Of a DNA stretch of 64,000 nt, positions 41,113 through 49,809 are shown in pieces. Numbering within the stretch: the stretch's first letter is position 1; each line of letters opens with the position of its first letter. Under the pieces are notes generated by a model that ran no database searches, was not told where the DNA came from, and saw only the letters and a program-made list of their open reading frames with translations. Where the stretch lies: NCBI GenBank assembly GCA_965262705.1, contig OZ253556.1, positions 1,798,001-1,862,000 on the forward strand, written 5' to 3'. The DNA is from UJ101 sp965262705 (GTDB lineage Bacteria > Bacteroidota > Bacteroidia > Flavobacteriales > UJ101). Made by a program: the position numbers and the translations under genes.

Positions 41113-41664
41113 ATGAATTACGAACCGAGACTTAAGAAGTCCTATAAAGATAAGATTATAACTGCTTTAAAGCAGGAATTTGGTTACACTTCGTCAATGC
41201 AAGTACCTAGATTGAAGAAAATAGTACTTTCGCAAGGATTGGGGTCAGCTGTAGCAGATAAAAAAATAATTGATTATGCAATTGAAGAAATGACGACGAT
41301 TGCAGGTCAGAAAGCAGTACCTACTGTTTCTAAAAGAGATGAAGCGGGATTTAAACTACGTAAAAATGTGCCGATAGGGGTAAAGGTTACTCTACGTAGA
41401 GAGCGTATGTACGAGTTTTTAGACCGTTATATTTCAGCCGCACTTCCTCGTGTAAGAGATTTTAACGGAGTTTCCGGTACAGGTTTTGATGGAAGAGGAA
41501 ATTACAATATGGGAATTACCGAGCAAATTATTTTTCCTGAAATTAATATCGATCAAGTGAAGAAAATTCAGGGAATGAATATTACTTTTGTAACTTCGGC
41601 TTATACTGATAAAGAAGCAAAGGCATTACTGGCTCATTTAGGATTACCTTTTAAAAAAGATTAA
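41113..41664 (+). CDS. rplE: 50S ribosomal protein L5
   Basis: 183 residues. PRLKKIVLSQGLGSAVADKK, KLRKNVPIGVKVTLRRERMY and GRGNYNMGITEQIIFPEI are diagnostic. It binds 5S rRNA and forms a bridge to the small-subunit head. Confidence 0.99.
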   Translation: MNYEPRLKKSYKDKIITALKQEFGYTSSMQVPRLKKIVLSQGLGSAVADKKIIDYAIEEMTTIAGQKAVPTVSKRDEAGFKLRKNVPIGVKVTLRRERMYEFLDRYISAALPRVRDFNGVSGTGFDGRGNYNMGITEQIIFPEINIDQVKKIQGMNITFVTSAYTDKEAKALLAHLGLPFKKD

Positions 41665-41667
41665 GAA

Positions 41668-41937
41668 ATGGCGAAAGAATCGATGAAAGCCCGCGAGGCA
41701 AAAAGACAAGAATTGGTCTCAAAATATGCAGCCAGGCGTAAGGTGTTAAAAGAGTCAGGAGATTATCAAGGATTGCAAAAAATTCCCAGAGACGCATCTC
41801 CTACCCGATTACATAACCGATGTAAGATTACCGGGCGGCCTAAAGGATATATGCGTCAATTTGGAATTTCACGTGTGCTTTTTCGTGAAATGGCTAATAA
41901 AGGGCTTATACCCGGGGTTAAAAAGTCAAGTTGGTAA
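41668..41937 (+). CDS. rpsN: 30S ribosomal protein S14 (zinc-free form)
   Basis: 89 residues. RLHNRCKITGRPKGYMRQFG and SRVLFREMANKGLIPGVKKS are typical. It lacks the two CxxC pairs, so it is the long C-minus form. A 107-bp gap follows before rpsH, the widest break inside the spc block. Confidence 0.97.
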   Translation: MAKESMKAREAKRQELVSKYAARRKVLKESGDYQGLQKIPRDASPTRLHNRCKITGRPKGYMRQFGISRVLFREMANKGLIPGVKKSSW

Positions 41938-42044
41938 TAAAAATTGATAGTAAAAATATTAAAAATAAAGATTAAGAGTTTTAAAGTTGGAATTGGCGGT
42001 CAATTTAAACAAGTCCAAAACTCATCACTCAAAATGATTAAAAT

Positions 42045-42443
42045 ATGATAACGGACCCAATTGCAGATTATCTTACACGAGTAAGAAACGCTATTATAGC
42101 AGGTCATCGGGTAGTAGAAATTCCTGCATCTAAACTTAAAAAAGAAATCACAAAAATTCTATTTGATCAAGGTTATATTTTAAATTATAAATTTGAATCG
42201 TTAGAAGTACAGGGAAAAATAAAAATTGCCTTAAAATATGATAGATTAACCAAGGAGCCGGCAATTAGAAAATTAATAAGAATCTCTAAACCCGGGCTTA
42301 GAAAATACAGCAGCGCTAAAGAGTTACCAAGGGTATTAAACGGGCTAGGAGTTGCTATCATCTCAACCTCAAAAGGCGTGATGACGAATAAGCGTGCACT
42401 TAAAGAAAATGTAGGGGGTGAAGTTTTATGTTATGTTTATTGA
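42045..42443 (+). CDS. rpsH: 30S ribosomal protein S8
   Basis: 132 residues. DPIADYLTRVRNAIIAGHRV and the C-terminal GLGVAIISTSKGVMTNKRAL with GGEVLCYVY are standard. In E. coli S8 represses the spc operon; the 107-bp gap upstream could hold such a site, but I see no defined fold. Confidence 0.98.
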   Translation: MITDPIADYLTRVRNAIIAGHRVVEIPASKLKKEITKILFDQGYILNYKFESLEVQGKIKIALKYDRLTKEPAIRKLIRISKPGLRKYSSAKELPRVLNGLGVAIISTSKGVMTNKRALKENVGGEVLCYVY

Positions 42444-42458
42444 TAAATTGAAAATAAG

Positions 42459-43004
42459 ATGTCAAGAATAGGAAAAGCAACCATATCTATTCCTTCGGGA
42501 ACGACGGTTGAAATAAAAAACAGTATAATCTCAGTTAAAGGAAAATTAGGGGAATTATCGCAAGAAGTAAAAGGAGGAATAAAAGTCCTTATAGAGGACG
42601 GAATTATAAAGTTCTCCCGCCCTTCAGATAAAAAGGAACACCGATCATTACATGGATTATACCGGGCTTTGACAAATAATATGATTATTGGGGTAAGCGA
42701 AGGGTTTAAGAAAGAGTTAGAATTGGTAGGAGTGGGTTATAGAGCAAGTAGTCAAGGGCAGAAATTAGATCTGGCTTTAGGATTTTCTCATAATATTGTA
42801 TTGGAAATTCCTCCTGAAGTAAAAGTTGAAACCCTGTCTGAAAAAGGTAAAAATCCTATTGTAAAATTGACTTCATTTGATAAACAGTTGTTAGGAATAG
42901 TGGCAGCAAAAATTCGTTCTTTTAGAAAACCAGAGCCTTATAAAGGAAAAGGAATTAAGTTTGTAGGAGAAGTTATTCGTCGTAAGGCGGGTAAGTCGGC
43001 ATAA
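42459..43004 (+). CDS. rplF: 50S ribosomal protein L6
   Basis: 181 residues, two repeats of the L6 fold. MSRIGKATISIPSGTTVEIK and the tail EPYKGKGIKFVGEVIRRKAG are typical. It lies beside the sarcin-ricin loop region where translation factors bind. Confidence 0.98.
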   Translation: MSRIGKATISIPSGTTVEIKNSIISVKGKLGELSQEVKGGIKVLIEDGIIKFSRPSDKKEHRSLHGLYRALTNNMIIGVSEGFKKELELVGVGYRASSQGQKLDLALGFSHNIVLEIPPEVKVETLSEKGKNPIVKLTSFDKQLLGIVAAKIRSFRKPEPYKGKGIKFVGEVIRRKAGKSA

Positions 43005-43050
43005 AGTCGGCATAATTAAAGACGGGAATAATAATATTTAAGGATAGAAA

Positions 43051-43407
43051 ATGATTATAAGTAAAAAGGCAAGAAGATTAAAAATAAAAAAAAGGGTTCG
43101 AAGAAATATTTTTGGTACTCAGGAGCGCCCAAGATTATCTGTTTTTCGAAGCAATAAAGAGATATATGCGCAGATCATTGATGACACTTTAGGGACTACA
43201 TTGGCATCAGTTTCCTCAAGAGTGGAAGGAGTTATTAAGGAAAAAGTAACAAAAACAGAGCAGGCTAAGTTGGTGGGTAAAAAGATTGCAGAAATCGCAA
43301 AGGCATCAGGAATAGATAAAGTAGTCTTTGACCGCAATGGATTTGTTTACCATGGGAGAGTAAAATCTTTAGCTGAAGGAGCGAGAGAAGGTGGACTTTT
43401 GTTTTAG
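43051..43407 (+). CDS. rplR: 50S ribosomal protein L18
   Basis: 118 residues. RPRLSVFRSNKEIYAQIIDD and VFDRNGFVYHGRVKSLAEGA with REGGL are standard. It binds 5S rRNA together with L5. Confidence 0.98.
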   Translation: MIISKKARRLKIKKRVRRNIFGTQERPRLSVFRSNKEIYAQIIDDTLGTTLASVSSRVEGVIKEKVTKTEQAKLVGKKIAEIAKASGIDKVVFDRNGFVYHGRVKSLAEGAREGGLLF

Positions 43408-43447
43408 ATTTAGAATTGAAAAAAAGTAAATTTTAGAGAGAAAGAGA

Positions 43448-43969
43448 ATGTTAGGATTAAAAAATATAAAAAGGGTAAAACCGGGAGGACTTGATTTAAA
43501 AGATCATTTAGTAGGGATTCAAAGGGTAACAAAGGTAACGAAAGGAGGAAGAGCTTTTGGTTTTTCAGCTATTTCAGTGGTAGGCGATGGTAAAGGTGTC
43601 GTAGGGTTTGGTCTTGGAAAATCGAAAGACGTATCTTCATCTATAGCAAAAGCGGTAGAAGATGCAAAGAAAAATTTGGTGAAAGTTGCCTTAGAAGATG
43701 GCACAATTCCTCATGAACAAGAAGCTCGTTATGGAGGTGCACATGTTTTTATACGTCCTGCGGCTCACGGGACAGGAGTAATTGCCGGAGGCCCTTTAAG
43801 AGTGGTGTTAGAGGCGGTAGGCATTCATGATGTATTATCAAAATCGAAAGGCTCATCTAATCCTCATAACGTGGTTAAAGCGGCGGTAATTGCTCTTTTA
43901 TCGTTAAGAAATGCCGAAATGGTAGCGTCTCAAAGAGGAATTTCGATAGGAAAAGTTTTTAAAGGATGA
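43448..43969 (+). CDS. rpsE: 30S ribosomal protein S5
   Basis: 173 residues. The double-stranded-RNA-binding part has RVTKVTKGGRAFGFSAISVV and GDGKGVVGFGLGKSKDV; the C-terminal part HGTGVIAGGPLRVVLEAVGI. It is part of the mRNA entry site and of decoding fidelity. Confidence 0.98.
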   Translation: MLGLKNIKRVKPGGLDLKDHLVGIQRVTKVTKGGRAFGFSAISVVGDGKGVVGFGLGKSKDVSSSIAKAVEDAKKNLVKVALEDGTIPHEQEARYGGAHVFIRPAAHGTGVIAGGPLRVVLEAVGIHDVLSKSKGSSNPHNVVKAAVIALLSLRNAEMVASQRGISIGKVFKG

Positions 43970-43986
43970 TGATTAAGAACGAAATT

Positions 43987-44172
43987 ATGGCAAAGATTAA
44001 AGTGATTTTAAAAAGAAGTGTAATCAATCGTTCTAAAAATCAAAAGAGAACGTTAGAAGCCCTAGGATTAAAAAAAATTAATCAGATAGTAGAACATGAA
44101 GAAACCCCTCAAATAATGGGAATGATTCGTAAAGTATCGTATTTAGTAGCGTTAGAAAAAGAAAAAGGATGA
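43987..44172 (+). CDS. rpmD: 50S ribosomal protein L30
   Basis: 61 residues from ATG 43987 (MAKIKVILKRSVINRSKNQK). An upstream in-frame ATG at 43966 overlaps rpsE and is less likely. LEALGLKKINQIVEHEETPQ and IRKVSYLVAL fit L30. Its stop overlaps the rplO start (ATGA). Confidence 0.95.
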   Translation: MAKIKVILKRSVINRSKNQKRTLEALGLKKINQIVEHEETPQIMGMIRKVSYLVALEKEKG

Positions 44173-44618
44173 AGTTAAGTAACTTGAAGCCTGCACAAGG
44201 CTCAGTAAAGCGAGGGATTAGAAAAGGGCGAGGCGAAGGCTCAGGAAAAGGAGGCACCTCTACCAGAGGGCATAAAGGAGCAAAGTCTCGTTCAGGATAT
44301 TCTCGTAAATTAGGTTTTGAAGGAGGGCAAATGCCCCTTCAACGAAGAGTACCAAAATTTGGATTTAAAAATATTAATCGAAAAGAATATAAAGGAATTA
44401 ACTTAGATACTATCCAAAATTTGGTTGATGATAAAAAGATTAAGGAATTGTTAACAAAAGAAATTTTGTTAGAACTGGGGCTCGTACATAAAAATGATAA
44501 GATAAAAATATTAGGTAGGGGAGAATTAAATGCCCCCTTAAAGATCAGTGCAGATAAATTTACTAAAAGTGCAGCAGATGCCGTTGTAAAAGCGGGAGGG
44601 GAGGCAATTATTTTATAA
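44169..44618 (+). CDS. rplO: 50S ribosomal protein L15
   Basis: 149 residues. The basic N-terminal tail GRGEGSGKGGTSTRGHKGAK and FEGGQMPLQRRVPKFGF are diagnostic. It is coupled to rpmD by a 4-bp overlap. Confidence 0.98.
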   Translation: MKLSNLKPAQGSVKRGIRKGRGEGSGKGGTSTRGHKGAKSRSGYSRKLGFEGGQMPLQRRVPKFGFKNINRKEYKGINLDTIQNLVDDKKIKELLTKEILLELGLVHKNDKIKILGRGELNAPLKISADKFTKSAADAVVKAGGEAIIL

Positions 44619-44627
44619 AGTTTTTTG

Positions 44628-46010
44628 ATGAAAGTTTTTTTTCAAGCGATACGAAACATATTTAAAATAAAAGAGTTAAGAGAAAGGATTCTTTTAACCC
44701 TGAGTTTACTGTTAGTATATAGAATAGGATGCCATATTCCATTGCCGGGAATTAATCCTGCGGGAATTGATGACTATTTAGCACAACTACAGGCTTCTGG
44801 GGAAAAAGAGAATGGTTTATTAGGTATTATTTCAGCGTTTACAGGAGGCGCTTTTACAAAAGCTACACTCCTCGGATTAGGAATAATGCCATATATTTCA
44901 GCCTCTATTGTGTTACAATTAATGGGAATGGCGGTTCCGTATCTTCAAAAATTACAGAACGATGGAGAAAGCGGAAGAAAAACTTTGAATCAAATCACTC
45001 GTTGGCTTACTATTGCCATTTGTTTGTTACAGGCTCCATCTTACCTGGTTTTATTTCAACGGGCTATTATTCCGACTCAGGCTGCGCCACAAGCTTATTA
45101 TAGTTTCGCTCATTCTACGCTTTTTTACCCCATAGCAACGATTATTTTGGTAACCGGTACGATGTTTACCATGTGGCTTGGAGAAAAAATAACAGATAAA
45201 GGAATTGGAAATGGTATTTCACTCGTTATAATGGTGGGGATTATGTCCAGATTACCACAGGCTATTATAGAGGAATTTGATTATCAAATAAATATCGGAG
45301 AAAACGGAGGATATATATTTGTTTTAGTAGAAGTGATTTTATGGTTAATCGTTATTCTAATTTCGGTCTTATTGGTAAAAGGGGTGCGTCGTGTAACCGT
45401 TCAATACGCTAAAAAGGTACAGGCAAGCGGTAGTGCATTTACACGTTCAGTTACCAGCGCCGTTCGTGATTACGTACCGTTGAAAGTAAATGCCGCCGGG
45501 GTTATGCCCATTATATTTGCACAGGCTATCGTATTGCTTCCGGTGCAATTAGGTTCATATTTTGTGGATGACCCGCAAAAATTATCTCTATTAAACAACT
45601 TTGGAAGATTGGATAATTGGTGGTATAATATTACCTTTGCATTTTTAATTATTATTTTTACGTTCTTTTATACGGCGATTACTATTCCTGTTAATCAGAT
45701 GGCTGATGGTCTGAAACGCAGCGGAGGGTTCGTACCCGGTATAAGACCCGGATTAGAGACCTCTAATTATTTAGATACCATCTTATCCAGAATTACTTTT
45801 CCCGGAGCTATTTTTCTTGCTTTGATAGCTATATTGCCCGGAGTAGTTATGAATTTTGGAATTCAACAGAATTTTGCACTATTTTTCGGAGGAACGTCTT
45901 TAATTATTTTAGTAGGCGTAGCAGTAGATACCATTCAACAGATTAATGCGTATTTATTGAATCATCATTACGATGGACTAATGGAACCGGGAAGAATAAA
46001 AAATAAATAA
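44628..46010 (+). CDS. secY: preprotein translocase subunit SecY
   Basis: 460 residues with ten transmembrane segments, the channel of the Sec translocon. GCHIPLPGINPAG near the start, the plug-region FTGGAFTKATLLGLGIMPYI, SASIVLQL and the cytosolic loop YARKVQ-type segment (YAKKVQASGSAFTRS) are typical. I start at ATG 44628. SecE is elsewhere; SecG is at 57179. Confidence 0.98.
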   Translation: MKVFFQAIRNIFKIKELRERILLTLSLLLVYRIGCHIPLPGINPAGIDDYLAQLQASGEKENGLLGIISAFTGGAFTKATLLGLGIMPYISASIVLQLMGMAVPYLQKLQNDGESGRKTLNQITRWLTIAICLLQAPSYLVLFQRAIIPTQAAPQAYYSFAHSTLFYPIATIILVTGTMFTMWLGEKITDKGIGNGISLVIMVGIMSRLPQAIIEEFDYQINIGENGGYIFVLVEVILWLIVILISVLLVKGVRRVTVQYAKKVQASGSAFTRSVTSAVRDYVPLKVNAAGVMPIIFAQAIVLLPVQLGSYFVDDPQKLSLLNNFGRLDNWWYNITFAFLIIIFTFFYTAITIPVNQMADGLKRSGGFVPGIRPGLETSNYLDTILSRITFPGAIFLALIAILPGVVMNFGIQQNFALFFGGTSLIILVGVAVDTIQQINAYLLNHHYDGLMEPGRIKNK

Positions 46011-46013
46011 AGA

Positions 46014-46229
46014 ATGGCAAAGCAGGTTTCAATACAACAAGACGGTACAGTTAAGGAAGCATTATCAAATGCTATGTTCCGTGTAGAACTTGAGAATGGG
46101 CATATTGTAACGGCTCATATTTCAGGAAAAATGAGAATGCATTACATTAAATTGTTGCCGGGAGATCGAGTAAAACTTGAGATGTCGCCATACGATTTAA
46201 CCAAAGCAAGAATAACTTTTAGATATTAA
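46014..46229 (+). CDS. infA: translation initiation factor IF-1
   Basis: 71 residues, S1-type OB fold: DGTVKEALSNAMFRVELENG, GKMRMHYIKLLPGDRVKLEM and SPYDLTKARITFRY. It binds the ribosomal A site during initiation. Three bases separate it from secY. Confidence 0.98.
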   Translation: MAKQVSIQQDGTVKEALSNAMFRVELENGHIVTAHISGKMRMHYIKLLPGDRVKLEMSPYDLTKARITFRY

Positions 46230-46252
46230 TATTCTAACTAAAGCGGAATAAA

Positions 46253-46369
46253 GTGAAAATAAGAGCATCATTAAAAAAGAGAAGTCCGGAATGTAAGATC
46301 GTCCGAAGAAAAGGGCGTCTTTATGTGATTAATAAAAAAAATCCCCGATTTAAACAAAGACAAGGGTAA
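46253..46369 (+). CDS. rpmJ: 50S ribosomal protein L36
   Basis: 38 residues read from a GTG start at 46253: MKIRASLKKRSPECKIVRRK then GRLYVINKKNPRFKQRQG. It matches L36 over its whole length. Only one Cys is present, so it is the zinc-free form. The GTG start makes it easy to overlook. Confidence 0.96.
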   Translation: MKIRASLKKRSPECKIVRRKGRLYVINKKNPRFKQRQG

Positions 46370-46383
46370 ATATTAGAGATATT

Positions 46384-46761
46384 ATGGCAAGAATCGCAGG
46401 AGTTGATTTACCGAAAAATAAAAGAGGCGCTATAGGATTAACGTATATATTCGGTATTGGAAAAAGCGCAGCATTACAAATTTTGGCAAAAGCTAGAGTG
46501 AATCAAGACAAGAAAGTGCAGGATTGGAATGATGAAGAAATTAGTAGTATTCGAACAATCATTTCTGAAGAGTGGAAAGTTGAAGGGGAAAAACGCTCTG
46601 AAATTCAGCTAAGTATTAAACGCTTAATGGATATAGGGTGTCAAAGAGGTATTAGGCATCGATTGGGATTGCCTTTGAGAGGCCAGAGGACAAAAAATAA
46701 TTCACGTACGAGAAAAGGGAAAAGAAAAACGGTTGCTAATAAGAAAAAAGTAACTAAATAA
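46384..46761 (+). CDS. rpsM: 30S ribosomal protein S13
   Basis: 125 residues. MARIAGVDLPKNKRGAIGLT, GIGKSAALQIL and the C-terminal RHRLGLPLRGQRTKNNSRTR are standard. It links the small-subunit head to the large subunit. Confidence 0.98.
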   Translation: MARIAGVDLPKNKRGAIGLTYIFGIGKSAALQILAKARVNQDKKVQDWNDEEISSIRTIISEEWKVEGEKRSEIQLSIKRLMDIGCQRGIRHRLGLPLRGQRTKNNSRTRKGKRKTVANKKKVTK

Positions 46762-46772
46762 TTGGTAATATT

Positions 46773-47156
46773 ATGGCTAAGTCAACTATAAAAAAAAGAA
46801 ATGTTAAAGTAGAAGCCGTTGGAGAGGCACATATTAAAGCATCCTTTAACAATATTATTATTTCTTTAACGAATCAGAACGGCGAAGTTATTTCATGGTC
46901 ATCTGCTGGGAAACAAGGGTTTAGAGGGTCTAAGAAAAATACCCCTTATGCAGCCCAGGTATCTGCAGAAGATTGTGCAAAAACAGCTTATGAGGCGGGA
47001 TTGCGTCGAGTTAAAGTGTATGTAAAGGGGCCAGGACAAGGTCGTGAATCTGCTATACGTACACTGCATAATAACGGAATTGAAGTTTCTGAAATTATTG
47101 ATATTACTCCAATCCCTCATAATGGTTGTCGTCCTGCTAAAAGAAGAAGAGTTTAA
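46773..47156 (+). CDS. rpsK: 30S ribosomal protein S11
   Basis: 127 residues. AHIKASFNNIIISLTNQNGE, GFRGSKKNTPYAAQVSAE and the end PIPHNGCRPAKRRRV are diagnostic. A MITE follows 78 bp after its stop, interrupting the normally tight spacing to rpsD. Confidence 0.99.
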   Translation: MAKSTIKKRNVKVEAVGEAHIKASFNNIIISLTNQNGEVISWSSAGKQGFRGSKKNTPYAAQVSAEDCAKTAYEAGLRRVKVYVKGPGQGRESAIRTLHNNGIEVSEIIDITPIPHNGCRPAKRRRV

Positions 47157-47234
47157 CATTAGCTTTATAAAATTAATTTTTTAATCAGTGATTTTTAATG
47201 ATTATCGAAAGATAAGAGTTTTAATTCATAATTT

Positions 47235-47421
47235 GAGACCGTTGCAAAAAGCACTTTAGCAAAAAAATGCTTGTATTGAGTTTGTCGAAATGCAACGCCC
47301 GATAAAAATTAAACACCGGATCAACCTTTTGGTTGCGAAGATTTTAATTTTTTGAGAAGGAAGTAGGTTGAAGTGAGATGCTTTCTTTTTCATAATTTTT
47401 TGTATGGTCTGTAACGTTCTC
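47235..47421 (+). mobile_element. MITE copy (187 bp) inside the ribosomal operon, target duplication AATTT
   Basis: A full forward copy between rpsK and rpsD with AATTT on both sides. It carries the hairpin core and a TTGAGTTTGTCGAAATGCAA segment. Since rpsD, rpoA and rplQ are essential, either the element does not stop transcription or the downstream genes have gained another promoter. Confidence 0.92.
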
Positions 47422-47449
47422 AATTTAAATCACATTAATATAACAAAGA

Positions 47450-48055
47450 ATGGCAAGATATATCGGTCCTAAAAGCAAGATAGCGCGTAAATTTGGAGAA
47501 ACTATCTTTGGTGAAGATAAAAGTTTTGAGAGAAAAAAATACCCCCCGGGGCAACATGGGTTTAATCGTAGAAGAGGGAAAAGGTCAGAGTATGCCGTAC
47601 AATTAGCCGAAAAGCAAAAGGCGAAATACATGTACGGTATTTTAGAGCGTCAGTTTGCTAATATGTTTGATAAAGCTTCTCGTTCTAAAGGAGTTACAGG
47701 AGAAGCATTATTACAATTATGTGAATCTCGTTTAGACAATACAGTTTTTCGCTTAGGGATATCTAACTCTCGACAAGGCGCCAGACAGCTGGTTTCTCAT
47801 AAACATATTATAGTGAATGGTAATGTAGTGAATATTCCTTCTTATCAATTGAAGCCGGGGGATATAATCGGAGTAAGAGAAAAATCAAAATCATTAAAAG
47901 TAATAGAAGAATCTCTTTCCCACAGAAAAGATACTTACGAGTGGCTTACCTGGAATGATGAAAAGAAAGAAGGGACATTTGCTGCAACCCCTGAAAGGAT
48001 ACAAATTCCTGAAAATATTAAAGAACAACTAATTGTTGAACTATACTCTAAATAA
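47450..48055 (+). CDS. rpsD: 30S ribosomal protein S4
   Basis: 201 residues. MARYIGPKSKIARKFGETIF, the zinc-free YPPGQHGFNRRRGKRSEYAV and the S4 RNA-binding motif LESRLDNTVFRL-type segment (CESRLDNTVFRLG) are typical. It nucleates 16S assembly and in E. coli represses the alpha operon. The MITE ends 28 bp before its start. Confidence 0.98.
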   Translation: MARYIGPKSKIARKFGETIFGEDKSFERKKYPPGQHGFNRRRGKRSEYAVQLAEKQKAKYMYGILERQFANMFDKASRSKGVTGEALLQLCESRLDNTVFRLGISNSRQGARQLVSHKHIIVNGNVVNIPSYQLKPGDIIGVREKSKSLKVIEESLSHRKDTYEWLTWNDEKKEGTFAATPERIQIPENIKEQLIVELYSK

Positions 48056-48076
48056 TCTAATTATTATTTTAAAATT

Positions 48077-49066
48077 ATGGCAATATTTAATTTTATAAAG
48101 CCTGATAAAGTTGTATTAATTAAATCCGATAAATTTGAAGGCCATTTTGAATTCAGGCCCTTAGAACGCGGTTTTGGATTAACCATTGGTAATGCTCTTC
48201 GCAGAGTTTTGCTTTCTTCATTGGAGGGATTTGCAATTACCTCAATTAAGATGGAACATGTTGAGCATGAGTTTTCTACTGTTAAAGGCGTAGTAGAAGA
48301 TGTTACAGAAATTATTTTGAATTTAAAAAAGGTAAGGTTAAAGCGTCAAATTGAAGATTTTGATAAAGAAACCGTTGCTATTTCCATTAAAAATCAAGAG
48401 TCTGTTACGGCAGGTGATTTAGGAAAATTTATATCAGGCTTTCAGGTACTCAATCCTGATGTGGTGATTTGTCATTTGGACAAGTCAGTAGAGATAAACG
48501 TTACTTTAACCATTGATAAGGGAAGAGGCTATGTTCCGGCTGAAGAAAATAAAAAAGGTAATGCCCCTATTGGTACCATTGCTATAGATGCTATTTATAC
48601 GCCGATTAAAAATGTTAAATACACAATTGAAAATTATCGTGTAGAACAAAAAACAGATTATGAAAAATTGATTTTTCATGTTCAAACGGATGGTTCTATT
48701 AGCCCCAAAAATGCCTTAATAGATGCCGCCAGAATACTAATTGATCATTTCACATTATTTTCAGAAGACACAGTTTCTTCTGAGGTAGAAGAAGTAAAGA
48801 TAAATGAACCTTATGACGAGGAAATATTACGTATGCGCCAGTTATTAAAAACACGCTTAGTTGATATGGATTTATCCGTAAGAGTAATCAATTGCCTTAA
48901 GGCAGCAGAATTAGAGACGCTTGGAGAGTTAGTAAAATTTACCGAAAGTGATTTGATGAAGTTTAGAAATTTTGGTAAAAAATCTTTAAGTGAATTGAAA
49001 GTTTTAGTTAAACAGAAACAGCTAACTTTTGGAATGGACCTAAGTAAATATAAGCTGGAGGAATAA
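48077..49066 (+). CDS. rpoA: DNA-directed RNA polymerase alpha subunit
   Basis: 329 residues. The N-terminal assembly domain has FRPLERGFGLTIGNALRRVL and LSSLEGFAITSIKMEHVEHE; the C-terminal DNA- and activator-binding domain has DLSVRVINCLKAAELETLGE and LMKFRNFGKKSLSELK. Length is normal. Confidence 0.99.
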   Translation: MAIFNFIKPDKVVLIKSDKFEGHFEFRPLERGFGLTIGNALRRVLLSSLEGFAITSIKMEHVEHEFSTVKGVVEDVTEIILNLKKVRLKRQIEDFDKETVAISIKNQESVTAGDLGKFISGFQVLNPDVVICHLDKSVEINVTLTIDKGRGYVPAEENKKGNAPIGTIAIDAIYTPIKNVKYTIENYRVEQKTDYEKLIFHVQTDGSISPKNALIDAARILIDHFTLFSEDTVSSEVEEVKINEPYDEEILRMRQLLKTRLVDMDLSVRVINCLKAAELETLGELVKFTESDLMKFRNFGKKSLSELKVLVKQKQLTFGMDLSKYKLEE

Positions 49067-49100
49067 AAATAAATAAGAACGCTGCATATTCATTATTATT

Positions 49101-49607
49101 ATGAGACACGGTAAAAAAATAAATCATTTAGGCAGGACAGCCCAACATAGAAAAGCTATGCTGGCAAACATGGCAATATCTTTAATTAATCATAAAAGAA
49201 TAAGTACGACATTAGCTAAAGCAAAAGCTTTGAGAAGGTATGTTGAGCCGCTTATTACAAAATCGAAAACAGATACAACACATTCTCGACGAATCGTTTT
49301 TTCTTATTTGCAAAATAAAGAGGCAATTAAAGAATTATTTGACGAGGTTTCACAAAAGATAGATCATCGTCCTGGGGGGTATACCCGCATTATTAAAACC
49401 GGCTTTAGATCGGGCGATAGTGCTGAAACTGCTATTATTGAACTGGTAGATTATAATCAGGTATACAGTCTTGATAAAGCAGCAAAAAGAAAAAGCAGAA
49501 GGAGAGGGGGAAAGAAAAAACCCGATGAAGCCAAAGTAGAAAAAAATTCACAGGAAAGACAAGAAGATATAAAAACAGATCACTCATCTGAAACAGGATC
49601 TGATTAA
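49101..49607 (+). CDS. rplQ: 50S ribosomal protein L17
   Basis: 168 residues. MRHGKKINHLGRTAQHRKAM, AKALRRYVEPLITKSK and GGYTRIIKTGFRSGD are standard. The C-terminal tail after residue 125 is charged and low-complexity, a Bacteroidota feature. It is the last gene of the superoperon; carA and eno, frequent next genes in flavobacteria, are not here. Confidence 0.98.
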   Translation: MRHGKKINHLGRTAQHRKAMLANMAISLINHKRISTTLAKAKALRRYVEPLITKSKTDTTHSRRIVFSYLQNKEAIKELFDEVSQKIDHRPGGYTRIIKTGFRSGDSAETAIIELVDYNQVYSLDKAAKRKSRRRGGKKKPDEAKVEKNSQERQEDIKTDHSSETGSD

Positions 49608-49649
49608 TGAATAATTTGAATAAATTAAAATTTCTCATTTCTTGAGATC

Positions 49650-49809
49650 GAGACCGTTGCAAAAAGCACGCTAACAAAAAAATGCAATACCCAATAAAAA
49701 TTAAAATTCTCACAACCCAAAGGTTGATCCGGAGTTTAATTTTTATTGGGTGTTGATTTCATTCGCTTCGCTGACTTGTAATTGATAGAGTACTTTTTGC
49801 AACGCTCTC
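49650..49809. mobile_element. fold-back MITE variant (160 bp) made of two left-type ends
   Basis: Starts GAGACCGTTGCAAAAAGCAC and ends CTTTTTGCAACGCTCTC. The interior holds a perfect 17-bp inverted repeat ACCCAATAAAAATTAAA / TTTAATTTTTATTGGGT around CAACCCAAAGGTTG, so it is a long hairpin that differs from the standard asymmetric copies. Its last base is the final base of the stop codon of the gene on the minus strand. Confidence 0.8.
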
